This document shows, one piece after another, positions 1-5,875 of a stretch of 10,687 nt of DNA; within the stretch, counting starts at the first letter, position 1; each line of letters starts with the position of its first letter. The translations under genes were made by a program, and so were the position numbers. The notes under the pieces are model-generated. The model saw only the letters and a list, made by a program, of their open reading frames with translations. It had not been told where the DNA came from and ran no database searches. Origin of the DNA: Chloroflexota bacterium (GTDB lineage: Bacteria > Chloroflexota > Anaerolineae > CG2-30-64-16); the NCBI GenBank assembly GCA_029555885.1, contig JAKPQT010000274.1, positions 1-10,687 on the forward strand, written 5' to 3'.

Positions 1-393
1 GAGCGGCGCGAGAAGTTCCGCGAGGTGACGGCCGACTCCATCCGCCGCGAGTTGCGCAACCGCTACGTGCGCGACCAGGTGAGGGACTACAACCGCCTGG
101 AGGCCGGGATCGCTCAACTGGTGCGGCAGATCGTCGAAGGCAAGACGGTCAAGTTCGTGACCAAGGACGGCCAGGTCGTCGAGTTCACAGCGGACCTGGA
201 AGCAAACAGCCTCGACGCCGCGGTGAACTCGCTCGGCAACGCCCTGAAGATGAAGGCGGTGTTGGCCGGGGTGCCCGGTGACATCACGCGGCAGGAGCAC
301 ACGGGAGCCGACGGCGGGGGCATCGTCATCGAAGTGCCGACCGTGACGATTGAGAGGAACCCCGGCAGCGGTGCGCATACGGATAACGCCTGA
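1..393 (+). CDS. Probable terminase small subunit, 3' part (5' end outside window)
   Basis: The reading frame is open from the first base, so the gene starts upstream; the GTG at 25 is in frame but has no reason to be the true start. About 130 residues are visible. The first half is charged and helical (RRELRNRYVRDQVRDYNRL), followed by a predicted helix around LEAGIAQLVRQIVEGK, a short strand-like stretch (VKFVTKDGQVVEFTADL), another helix, and a beta-rich tail (IVIEVPTVTIERN). No catalytic motif is visible. The call rests on position: the gene overlaps the start of the large terminase gene, the usual place of the small subunit, which recognises phage DNA and regulates the packaging motor. 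The DNA-binding N-terminus that would confirm this lies outside the window. It could instead be another small packaging-module protein. Confidence 0.55.
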   Translation, partial: ERREKFREVTADSIRRELRNRYVRDQVRDYNRLEAGIAQLVRQIVEGKTVKFVTKDGQVVEFTADLEANSLDAAVNSLGNALKMKAVLAGVPGDITRQEHTGADGGGIVIEVPTVTIERNPGSGAHTDNA

Positions 394-1678
394 CTACTAC
401 CCGCTGCCGTCGCAGCGCGCCTTCCATGACGCCGGCCCGCTGCCCATCACGCCGAACATTGCCGGCAGCCACGTCCGCTACCGGGCCTATGTGGGCGGCA
501 TCGGGTCGGGCAAGTCGAAGGCCAACGTGGCCGAGGCCCTGCGCTGGGCGGCGAGTTTCCCCGGCTGTAGCGGCATCTTCGTGTCGCCGACGCTGCAGCA
601 GCTCAAGAAGTCCATCCTCGTTGAGTTCCGCGAGGAGTGCCGGAAGGCCAACGGGTTCCTAATCAGCTTCAACAAGTCGGACTGGTATGCCGAGTTTGTC
701 AACGGCAGCACCGTCTGGTTCGGGTATGCCGAGGAGCCAGATAGTCTGCGCGGCCCAAACCTGTCCTGGTTTGGCTTTGACGAGGCCGGCCAGGTGCGCG
801 ACGACGGCGAGGCCTTCCAGGTGTTGCAGGGCCGCGTCCGCGACCCCCGCTTCCCGCAGGGCGGCTGGATCACAACGACGCCGCGAGGGCGGAACTGGCT
901 CTGGCGCTTCTTCGACGCCAAGCAGGACCCGGACGGCAAGCCCCTGGAGGACGCTGCCGAGTATCACCTGACCCGTTGCCGCACCGAAGACAACTACAAC
1001 CTCGGCGCCGACTACGTGAGGTCGCTGCGTGGATCATACGTCGGGCAGTTCGCCAAGCAGGAACTGGACGGGGAGTTCGTCACATTCGAGGGTGTCATCT
1101 GGCCCGGCATTGCCGACGTGCTGGAACGCTGGCCGGAAGGCGAGAAGGCGCGGCGGTGCGGGGCCGGCGTGGACTGGGGCTGGACGAACCCTGGCGTCAT
1201 CGTCGTCTGCAAGCAGAACAACGCGGGCAAACTCTACGTCGTTGATGAGGACTACGCCACAGAGCGCCCGGTCGTGGCGAACGATGGCATCGAGGATTGG
1301 GTCACAGTCGCCAAGCGGCTGCAGCAGGCACACGGCATCGAGATATTCTACTGCGACCCGAGCGAGCCCGAGAACATCCGGTCTTTCCAGCGCGCCGGCC
1401 TGCACGCCGTTGCTGCCGACAACGCCGTGATACCCGGCATCAGCGCGGTTGCGGCGGCGCAGTCGGCCGGACTGGCCTTTGATCCCGACAAGTGCCCCAA
1501 CCTGCGCAAGGAGCTGGAGGCGTACTGCTGGAAGCGCGGGCGCGACGGCAATATCCGCAACGATGAGCCCGAGAAGTCTGCCGATCATGGACCGGACGCG
1601 CTCCGCTATGACATCGTTGGCATGACCGGCGGCAAGCGCGATCCCATCAAGCCGCAGACCTCGATCTTCTACCGCTAA
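371..1678 (+). CDS. terL: Phage terminase large subunit (packaging ATPase and nuclease)
   Basis: This is the motor of DNA packaging: it cuts concatemeric phage DNA and pumps it through the portal using ATP. From the GTG at 371 it has 435 residues, typical for the family. The N-terminal ATPase domain shows Walker A GGIGSGKSK (about residues 42-50), Walker B FGFDEAG with Asp137 and Glu138, and a TTTPRGR coupling motif shortly after. The C-terminal RNase H-like nuclease domain shows VDWGWTNPG (Asp268), YCDPSEPE (Asp329) and DHGPDALRY (Asp405, Asp409), the expected metal-binding acidic residues. It resembles the PBSX/Terminase_3-6 type. An in-frame TTG at 350 would add seven residues, but an AGAGG at 353-357 precedes the GTG and fits it better. 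The gene overlaps the upstream gene by 23 bases, which suggests translational coupling. Confidence 0.95.
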   Translation: MRIRITPDYYPLPSQRAFHDAGPLPITPNIAGSHVRYRAYVGGIGSGKSKANVAEALRWAASFPGCSGIFVSPTLQQLKKSILVEFREECRKANGFLISFNKSDWYAEFVNGSTVWFGYAEEPDSLRGPNLSWFGFDEAGQVRDDGEAFQVLQGRVRDPRFPQGGWITTTPRGRNWLWRFFDAKQDPDGKPLEDAAEYHLTRCRTEDNYNLGADYVRSLRGSYVGQFAKQELDGEFVTFEGVIWPGIADVLERWPEGEKARRCGAGVDWGWTNPGVIVVCKQNNAGKLYVVDEDYATERPVVANDGIEDWVTVAKRLQQAHGIEIFYCDPSEPENIRSFQRAGLHAVAADNAVIPGISAVAAAQSAGLAFDPDKCPNLRKELEAYCWKRGRDGNIRNDEPEKSADHGPDALRYDIVGMTGGKRDPIKPQTSIFYR

Positions 1679-1690
1679 CCATGAGACAAC

Positions 1691-3322
1691 ATGGCATCCC
1701 TACGCGACACGATCACGAGCCTGCCCGCGACCCTCGCGGGCTTCCTGTCCAGAGGAGGGCGCGCTGTGTCTGAACTGGTTACGGGACAGAGCAGCAAGCC
1801 ACTCTGGCCTCCGGTGAGCGAGAACGCCCGCCGCCTGCGCTACGAGCGCAACGCCCTGGTCTACGCCGGCCGCCATGACCGGGTTTTCACACGGTACCTG
1901 CTCGATGACAAGGGCGTCCCGGTCGAGTCCCGCGACAAGTTGGTGGCCGTGGAGGGCGAGGACTTCCACTTCACCCGCGACCCGAAGCGGCCGTACATCG
2001 TCTGCAACCTGTGCAGCCGCACCAGCGACCTGCTGGCCGAGCGGGCCTTCGCCGAGGGCGTCCAGGTCGGCACCCCGGAAGGAGCCGACGCCGACGCCGC
2101 CGTGCTTGCCATGGTCGCGGCGATGAACAACCTGCGCTCCCTGCACCTGCTGGCCTGCGTGGGGGCCTCGTGGCGCGGCGACTCGATGTACGAAGTCTCC
2201 TATGAGGCGGCGACCCAGCGGATCCTCGTCTCGCTGGTGGACCCGGCGATCTGCTTTCCCGAGACGCACCCGCTGGATACCACGCGGGCGCTGGCCTGGA
2301 ACATTGACCAGTTGCTGACCGCCGGGCGCGACACGTACTACCTGTGGCGCAAGCGGCACGAGCTGCGCGACGGGATCGGCTGGGTGCTCAACAAGCTCTA
2401 CCGCCTGACCAAGGACGGCCAGGGCTACCATGTGGACTTCACGACCGATGAAGTGCCGCTGGAGACCCACCCGACCACGGCGCTGCTCGCGGGCCAGGAG
2501 GAGACCAACACCGGCGTCCGCGGTCTGCTGGTGGTGCACGTGCCCAACCGCCCGAACCCGATGGCGCTATGGGGCACGTCGGACTACAGTTTTGACCTGC
2601 TGAGCCTGCAGGGGGAGATTGACAACCGCCTCACCCAGCGGTCGGACGTGCTCGACAAGTTCGTCGAGCCCTGGCAGTACGGCCCCGACCTGGCCGACGA
2701 GAAGGGCGCCGTCAACGCGCGGGCCAAGTACATCCCCGTGCCGCCGGACGCCAGCGCCCCTATTGGCGTCGTGACGTGGGACGCGCAACTCGGCGCCGTG
2801 GAGGCGGCCCTGAAGGACTGCCGCGAGGCCTTCGCCATGACCGCCGGGATAGACACCGCCTCGCTCACGCCGCGGGAGGCGGGCAGCGCGCCGGCCAGCG
2901 GTCGGGCGCTGCGCCTCGAGCAGATGAACACCGGGGACAGCGCGCGCCAGAAGCAGAGCGACTTCGAGGCCCCGCTCAAGCAACTGTACGCGATCATCAC
3001 GCAACTGGCCGCGCAGCCGAACCACCCGGTAGCCGGCGTGAGCGGACGGCCGCGCGGGCTGGACCCGAGCGAGATCGCGCTGACCTTCGGCGACGGCCTG
3101 CCCAGCATGAGCATCGAGGACGCCGAGGAGCAGGCCCTACTGCTGGAGAACGGACTCACCGAACGGGCGGCGGCGCTGAAGGTGCTGCACGGCCTGTCGG
3201 ATGCTGCCGCTGAGGAGATGGCCGCGCGGATCGAGGGCAAGCAGGGCGGACTGCCGGCGGTGCCGCAGGTGGCGTTCGGCAGCGGCATCCGGCGCATCGG
3301 GGCGCAGACCGGGGCGGAGTAG
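1691..3322 (+). CDS. Phage portal protein (SPP1 gp6-like type)
   Basis: Portals form the dodecameric ring at one capsid vertex through which DNA enters and leaves and onto which the connector is built. The 543-residue protein has the family size, follows the large terminase and precedes a minor capsid protein. The region FDLLSLQGEIDNRLTQRSDVLDKFVEP resembles the stem/wing part of portals, and MTAGIDTASL with SGRALRLEQM (residues 403-412) is the conserved C-terminal segment seen in portals of this group. The start is uncertain. The ATG at 1691 lies 12 bases after the terminase stop but has a weak ribosome site. An in-frame GTG at 1766 follows a strong AGAGGAGGG (1751-1759) at good spacing and would give 518 residues. 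I keep 1691 because codons between the two starts already show the G/C-rich third positions of coding sequence. Confidence 0.88.
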   Translation: MASLRDTITSLPATLAGFLSRGGRAVSELVTGQSSKPLWPPVSENARRLRYERNALVYAGRHDRVFTRYLLDDKGVPVESRDKLVAVEGEDFHFTRDPKRPYIVCNLCSRTSDLLAERAFAEGVQVGTPEGADADAAVLAMVAAMNNLRSLHLLACVGASWRGDSMYEVSYEAATQRILVSLVDPAICFPETHPLDTTRALAWNIDQLLTAGRDTYYLWRKRHELRDGIGWVLNKLYRLTKDGQGYHVDFTTDEVPLETHPTTALLAGQEETNTGVRGLLVVHVPNRPNPMALWGTSDYSFDLLSLQGEIDNRLTQRSDVLDKFVEPWQYGPDLADEKGAVNARAKYIPVPPDASAPIGVVTWDAQLGAVEAALKDCREAFAMTAGIDTASLTPREAGSAPASGRALRLEQMNTGDSARQKQSDFEAPLKQLYAIITQLAAQPNHPVAGVSGRPRGLDPSEIALTFGDGLPSMSIEDAEEQALLLENGLTERAAALKVLHGLSDAAAEEMAARIEGKQGGLPAVPQVAFGSGIRRIGAQTGAE

Positions 3323-3325
3323 GTC

Positions 3326-4318
3326 ATGCCCACCGAAGCGACCGTGGCCAAGTTCCGGCCCTACACGCCAGATGAGATTGAGGCCATCTCCGAGCAGCTC
3401 TACAGCGCCTACGGCGACGTGCAGGGGCGGCTCCTCAAGACCATGGCGCGCGGGGACATCACGAGCTGGCGGAAGGCCTTCACGTCGCAGCAGTTGGCCC
3501 AGGTCGAGCGCATGTTGGACGACCTGAATGCCACGACGGCGTTCTGGACCGAGACGCACGTGCCCGACCTGTACAAGCGCGGCCTGTGGACAGCGGACGG
3601 CTACCTACAGCCGGGCGGCCTGAGCAAGTTCGCGCACCCTGGCGAGTGGACGCCGATGGACCTGGGCATGGCGCGAATGCACGACGAGGCGGTGCGCCTA
3701 CTGGCCGAGAACGTGGCCCTGCCGCTGCAGGAGGCCAACAGCTACTGCGCCCAGCGGATCGGGGACATGGTGGCGCGGGCTCAGAAGATGGCCGAACTGG
3801 CCGGCAAGGGGCGGACCATCCCGGCCGGGCTCACCGAACTTGACTACCTGCGCGACACGGCCGAGGGGCAGGTGCAACTGCGCATTCGCGACGCGAGCCT
3901 GCGCTCGATGCAACAGGCGTTCGCCCAGGGCATGACCCGGCAGGAAGCCAGCCGGGCGTTCGTCGGGGAACTCCAGCGGCGCGGGGTGCCCTGCTTCATT
4001 GACCAGGCCGGGCGCGAGTGGAACATGGAGACCTACAGCAGCATGGTCTCCCGCACCGTGGCCCACGAGGCCCAGCGGCACGGGTTGCAGAACCGCATGG
4101 TGGAGATCGGCGAGGATCTGGTGGAGGTCATCCCCCACACCCGCTTCAAGGACTCGTGCGACGAATATGAGGGCAAGCTGCTGAGCATCACCGGGAAGAG
4201 CGTGGGGCAGACGGTCGGCGGGCGGAAGGTCGTCGCGAGCGTGGATCACGCGCGGGCCACCAGCCACCTGTTCGGGCCGAACTGCACACATAGCGCCGTG
4301 CCGTACATCGTGGACTGA
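3326..4318 (+). CDS. Phage minor capsid protein (Phage_min_cap2 / MuF-like head morphogenesis)
   Basis: A 330-residue protein lying three bases after the portal stop, with GGAG at 3316-3319 as ribosome site. The long N-terminal part is helical. The C-terminal third carries the family signature: FIDQAGREWNMETYSSMVSRT, then VEVIPH, SCDEYEGKLLSITG (Cys278), and near the end FGPNCTHSAVPYI (Cys320, His322). In the known family this region reads roughly C-x-x-C-x-x-x-EGK followed by HPNCRHS and is thought to bind a metal. Here the second Cys is Tyr281 and the first His of the HPNC motif is Gly317, so a full metal site is doubtful. Such proteins join few copies to the portal-proximal capsid and assist head assembly. 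Its place right after the portal supports the call. Confidence 0.85.
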   Translation: MPTEATVAKFRPYTPDEIEAISEQLYSAYGDVQGRLLKTMARGDITSWRKAFTSQQLAQVERMLDDLNATTAFWTETHVPDLYKRGLWTADGYLQPGGLSKFAHPGEWTPMDLGMARMHDEAVRLLAENVALPLQEANSYCAQRIGDMVARAQKMAELAGKGRTIPAGLTELDYLRDTAEGQVQLRIRDASLRSMQQAFAQGMTRQEASRAFVGELQRRGVPCFIDQAGREWNMETYSSMVSRTVAHEAQRHGLQNRMVEIGEDLVEVIPHTRFKDSCDEYEGKLLSITGKSVGQTVGGRKVVASVDHARATSHLFGPNCTHSAVPYIVD

Positions 4319-4348
4319 AGAAAAAGAACCGCCGGGCCGGGGGCTGGC

Positions 4349-4354
4349 TATAAT
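4349..4354 (+). promoter_or_regulatory. Perfect -10 box (TATAAT) of a probable leaderless promoter
   Basis: An exact TATAAT occurs in the 42-base gap after the minor capsid gene, ending six bases before the ATG at 4361. That spacing puts the expected transcription start on the A of the ATG, as in leaderless transcripts of several bacterial groups. No recognisable TTGACA lies 16-18 bases upstream (the stretch reads GAACCG), and no good Shine-Dalgarno precedes the ATG; GGGGG at 4355-4359 is a poor match and too close. In DNA this rich in G and C an exact consensus hexamer at this exact distance is unlikely by chance, but promoter activity is an inference. Confidence 0.5.
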
Positions 4355-4360
4355 GGGGGC

Positions 4361-4633
4361 ATGGCACCAGTATCCACGACCGCGGGCTGCCCGGCGCTGG
4401 TATGGGAGGCGCTCTGTCGGGCGCAGGACCGTCACGGCGACGTGAGCTTCGCGGCGACACAGGAGCCGGAGGCGTTCCTGCTGGTGGCGGCGTGTCGCGG
4501 CCGGACGGAGACGGAGCGCGTGCCGGACTGCATCCTGAACAACCCGGAGGCCGGGCCGGCGCTGGATCACTTCTTCGACCAGTTGCGGCGGCGGGTGGCG
4601 GAGGGAAGCGAGGCGGGGCGCGGGCCACCATGA
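4361..4633 (+). CDS. Small hypothetical protein, first gene of the small-gene block
   Basis: A 90-residue protein I do not recognise. It has a helical N-terminal half (LVWEALCRAQDRHGD), a possible strand FLLVAACRG, and a helical charged end (ALDHFFDQLRRRVAEG). There is no signal peptide or membrane segment. Third codon positions are overwhelmingly G/C, as in neighbouring genes, which supports real coding. The start at 4361 sits six bases after a perfect TATAAT and lacks a Shine-Dalgarno, so it may be read from a leaderless transcript. Its stop overlaps an ATG at 4630 (ATGA), and the next convincing gene starts at 4661. Confidence 0.65.
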   Translation: MAPVSTTAGCPALVWEALCRAQDRHGDVSFAATQEPEAFLLVAACRGRTETERVPDCILNNPEAGPALDHFFDQLRRRVAEGSEAGRGPP

Positions 4634-4660
4634 CCGTTGACGGGGAGTTGGCGGAGGGGT

Positions 4661-4846
4661 ATGCTCGGAGCACACACGATATGGCGGCCCGGGCCGGGGC
4701 GAGTCGCGTGTTGGGTGTGCTCGCCGGAGTGCGTCATCTTTGCCACACTGGTCGTCCTGGCGGTGGTGTGTCTGTACGCGGCTGGTGAGAAGCTGTGGCG
4801 CAAGTGGTTCGCGCCGTGCATCGTCACTGGCGAGGTGCAGCCATGA
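4661..4846 (+). CDS. Small single-pass membrane protein with Cys cluster
   Basis: A 61-residue product with one clear membrane segment, about residues 24-40 (ECVIFATLVVLAVVCLYAA), followed by a basic, aromatic stretch (GEKLWRKWF). The positive-inside rule would put the C-terminus in the cytoplasm. Just before the membrane segment is a Cys cluster, CWVCSPEC. The ATG at 4661 is preceded by GGAGGGG (4653-4659), closer than ideal. The stop overlaps the next gene's ATG (ATGA at 4843). An alternative frame from the ATG at 4630 to 4788 (52 residues) covers most of the same DNA and overlaps the previous stop, but its second half has poor third-position bias and no recognisable structure. The function is unknown; small membrane proteins in phage accessory loci include holin-like and superinfection-exclusion proteins, but nothing here decides between them. 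Confidence 0.6.
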   Translation: MLGAHTIWRPGPGRVACWVCSPECVIFATLVVLAVVCLYAAGEKLWRKWFAPCIVTGEVQP

Positions 4847-5061
4847 CCCACGAGGAATTCCTGGGTGTGAGGTCGGGCACGGTGCATCTCACCGACGAAG
4901 ACCGGAAGCGCATCGAGAACACGCTGCTCTGGCAACAGGCGAAGTTGTCAGAGGCGATGCACGACCTCGGCGGTGCGCTGGCCGCCACGTGGCTGGGACG
5001 CCACGCGCGCAGGGCCATGCTTGTGCTGATGACGCTGTGTGGGTGGAGGGTGCGGCCATGA
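4843..5061 (+). CDS. Small hypothetical protein
   Basis: A 72-residue protein not recognised. It begins MTHEEFLGVRSGTVHLTDEDRKRIENTLLW, then a helical stretch QAKLSEAMHDLGGALAATWLG, and ends with a moderately hydrophobic segment (RRAMLVLMTLCGWRVRP) too short for a confident membrane helix. GAGG at 4832-4835 lies seven bases before the ATG. Start and stop both overlap neighbours in ATGA junctions, so it is probably translated by coupling with the genes on each side. Confidence 0.6.
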   Translation: MTHEEFLGVRSGTVHLTDEDRKRIENTLLWQQAKLSEAMHDLGGALAATWLGRHARRAMLVLMTLCGWRVRP

Positions 5062-5219
5062 ACGGGCCCCGCGCCAGAGAGATGCAGGTGGCCTTCGCCG
5101 TGAACATGATCGGCGTGCGCTTCGAGCTTGAGCGCCTGACGCGAGACTTCGAGCGCCACGCCGAGAAGCTGATGGCAGAGCTGCGGGCACGAGCGAAGGA
5201 GGGCAACCATGACCGATGA
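5058..5219 (+). CDS. Small helical hypothetical protein
   Basis: A 53-residue product, almost wholly predicted alpha-helical, with heptad-like hydrophobic spacing in FELERLTRDFERHAEKLMAEL, so a short coiled coil is possible. No known family is recognised. GGAGG at 5045-5049 lies eight bases before the ATG, and the start overlaps the preceding stop as ATGA. Its 3' end overlaps the next gene by 11 bases. Its brevity makes the call dependent on this context. Confidence 0.55.
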   Translation: MNGPRAREMQVAFAVNMIGVRFELERLTRDFERHAEKLMAELRARAKEGNHDR

Positions 5220-5490
5220 ACAAGCCGCCGCCATCCGCCGCTTCGCACAGGCCTTCGGAGAAGTGATGCCCGACGTTGCCCGTAAGCTATCTGCAGCCAT
5301 CGCACAATGCGCCGTAGTCATCCGTCGCTTCTCCGTGGCGGTATCGGTCGCCGAGGTCATGCGCTGGGCACCGCGCGCCGACCGCGAGCACCTGGCGCGC
5401 CACCTGAGCCGCGCCAGCGACCCGTACGGTCGGGCGCTGTACCTCGCGCAGCAGGTGCGGCGCGGGCACGTTCCGCCGCTGCTGTCTTGA
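5209..5490 (+). CDS. Small hypothetical protein, last gene of the small-gene block
   Basis: A 93-residue protein I do not recognise. It appears all-helical: AAIRRFAQAFGEVMPDVARKLSAAI, then VAEVMRWAPRADREHLARHL, then DPYGRALYLAQQVRRG. It is rich in Arg and Ala and has no membrane segment. A strong AAGGAGG (5196-5202) lies six bases before the ATG, inside the previous gene, which it overlaps by 11 bases. After its stop comes a 176-base gap full of hairpins, ending in a terminator, so it probably ends the block's transcript. Confidence 0.65.
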   Translation: MTDEQAAAIRRFAQAFGEVMPDVARKLSAAIAQCAVVIRRFSVAVSVAEVMRWAPRADREHLARHLSRASDPYGRALYLAQQVRRGHVPPLLS

Positions 5491-5502
5491 ACAGAGATAG
5501 AG

Positions 5503-5521
5503 CCGTCCCCAAACCGGACGG
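5503..5521 (+). other. Short inverted repeat / hairpin
   Basis: CCGTCC (5503-5508) pairs with GGACGG (5516-5521) around a seven-base loop, 12 bases after the stop at 5490. No T-run follows, so it is not an intrinsic terminator alone. It is the first of three hairpins in the gap before the basic microprotein gene. Confidence 0.4.
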
Positions 5522-5583
5522 TGCCTACAGGCTGGTTGCTTCGCTGCGGACATGATAGCGGGGCCTGACCAGTATGCGAGACC

Positions 5584-5610
5584 CGCTGCCCCGATCCGCA
5601 CGGGGCAGCG
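5584..5610 (+). other. Perfect 10-bp inverted repeat
   Basis: CGCTGCCCCG (5584-5593) and CGGGGCAGCG (5601-5610) are perfect reverse complements separated by ATCCGCA. As RNA this is a very stable hairpin. No T-run follows, so it may be an RNA-stabilising or processing hairpin, a help to the terminator 11 bases downstream, or a site for a dimeric DNA-binding protein. The sequence does not decide. Confidence 0.55.
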
Positions 5611-5620
5611 CACGCACCGA

Positions 5621-5650
5621 AGCCGTCCTCTCCCGAGGGCGGCTTTTCTG
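5621..5650 (+). terminator. Probable rho-independent terminator
   Basis: AGCCGTCCTC (5621-5630) pairs over ten positions (one G-T wobble) with GAGGGCGGCT (5635-5644) around the loop TCCC, followed at once by TTTCT. This is a good intrinsic terminator and closes the small-gene block. It lies only about 20 bases before the ATG at 5667, so transcription of that gene needs read-through or a promoter I cannot see. Confidence 0.7.
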
Positions 5651-5666
5651 ATTCTGGAGGTCCCTC

Positions 5667-5786
5667 ATGGCCAAGCCATTCGCCGGCAAGAAGGCGGCCC
5701 CGTTCAAGAAGGGCGGGGGCCGCGACCAGAGCCATCCGCGCACCGCCAAGGGGGAGCCGCGCAAGCAGCCCTGCGGACGTAGCTGA
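5667..5786 (+). CDS. Very basic 39-residue microprotein
   Basis: A tiny gene with an excellent ribosome site, GGAGG at 5656-5660, six bases before the ATG. The product starts MAKPFAGKKAAPFKKGGGRD and is dominated by Lys, Arg, Gly and Pro, with a near-repeat KPFAGKK / APFKKGG. It is expected to be disordered and strongly positive, so it could bind nucleic acid or an acidic partner such as the Glu/Asp-rich scaffold encoded next. It stands between two terminator-like hairpins (5621-5650 and 5805-5832). No family is recognised. Its short length makes chance possible, but the ribosome site and fit to the gap favour a real gene. Confidence 0.6.
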   Translation: MAKPFAGKKAAPFKKGGGRDQSHPRTAKGEPRKQPCGRS

Positions 5787-5804
5787 CAACCGACGCACAC
5801 CACG

Positions 5805-5832
5805 GAGCCGCCCCTCACCATGGCGGCTCTTT
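5805..5832 (+). terminator. Terminator-like hairpin before the scaffold gene
   Basis: GAGCCGCC (5805-5812) and GGCGGCTC (5822-5829) form a perfect 8-bp stem with a nine-base loop, followed by TTT. The short T-run suggests a weak or partial terminator. It lies between the basic microprotein stop and the scaffold ribosome site. Confidence 0.5.
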
Positions 5833-5875
5833 GCAGTTCTATCACCCGCGCCCCGAGCGCGGAGAGGAGCATCAG

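Noticed and set aside
350..370. TTG at 350 as start of the large terminase
   Set aside because: The ribosome-like AGAGG lies after it and before the in-frame GTG at 371, and the seven extra residues overlap the upstream gene further without adding a family feature.
1700..2539. Antisense frame opposite the portal gene
   Set aside because: It lies wholly within a well-supported gene, has a Gly/Val/His/Gln-rich composition typical of reverse-strand shadows, and no motif.
4353..4444. Short open frame starting at the ATG inside the TATAAT region
   Set aside because: It gives an Arg/Trp-rich peptide of about 30 residues in the wrong frame for the codon bias, with no ribosome site; the frame at 4361 fits far better.
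3698..4675. Antisense frame opposite the minor capsid and small genes
   Set aside because: It crosses the intergenic region and several sense genes, has Pro/His/Arg-rich composition and no domain; it is explained by GC bias.
5522..5611. Possible tRNA or tRNA-like RNA in the hairpin-rich gap
   Set aside because: I looked for an acceptor stem, anticodon arm and T-arm consensus and found no consistent cloverleaf; only isolated hairpins remain.
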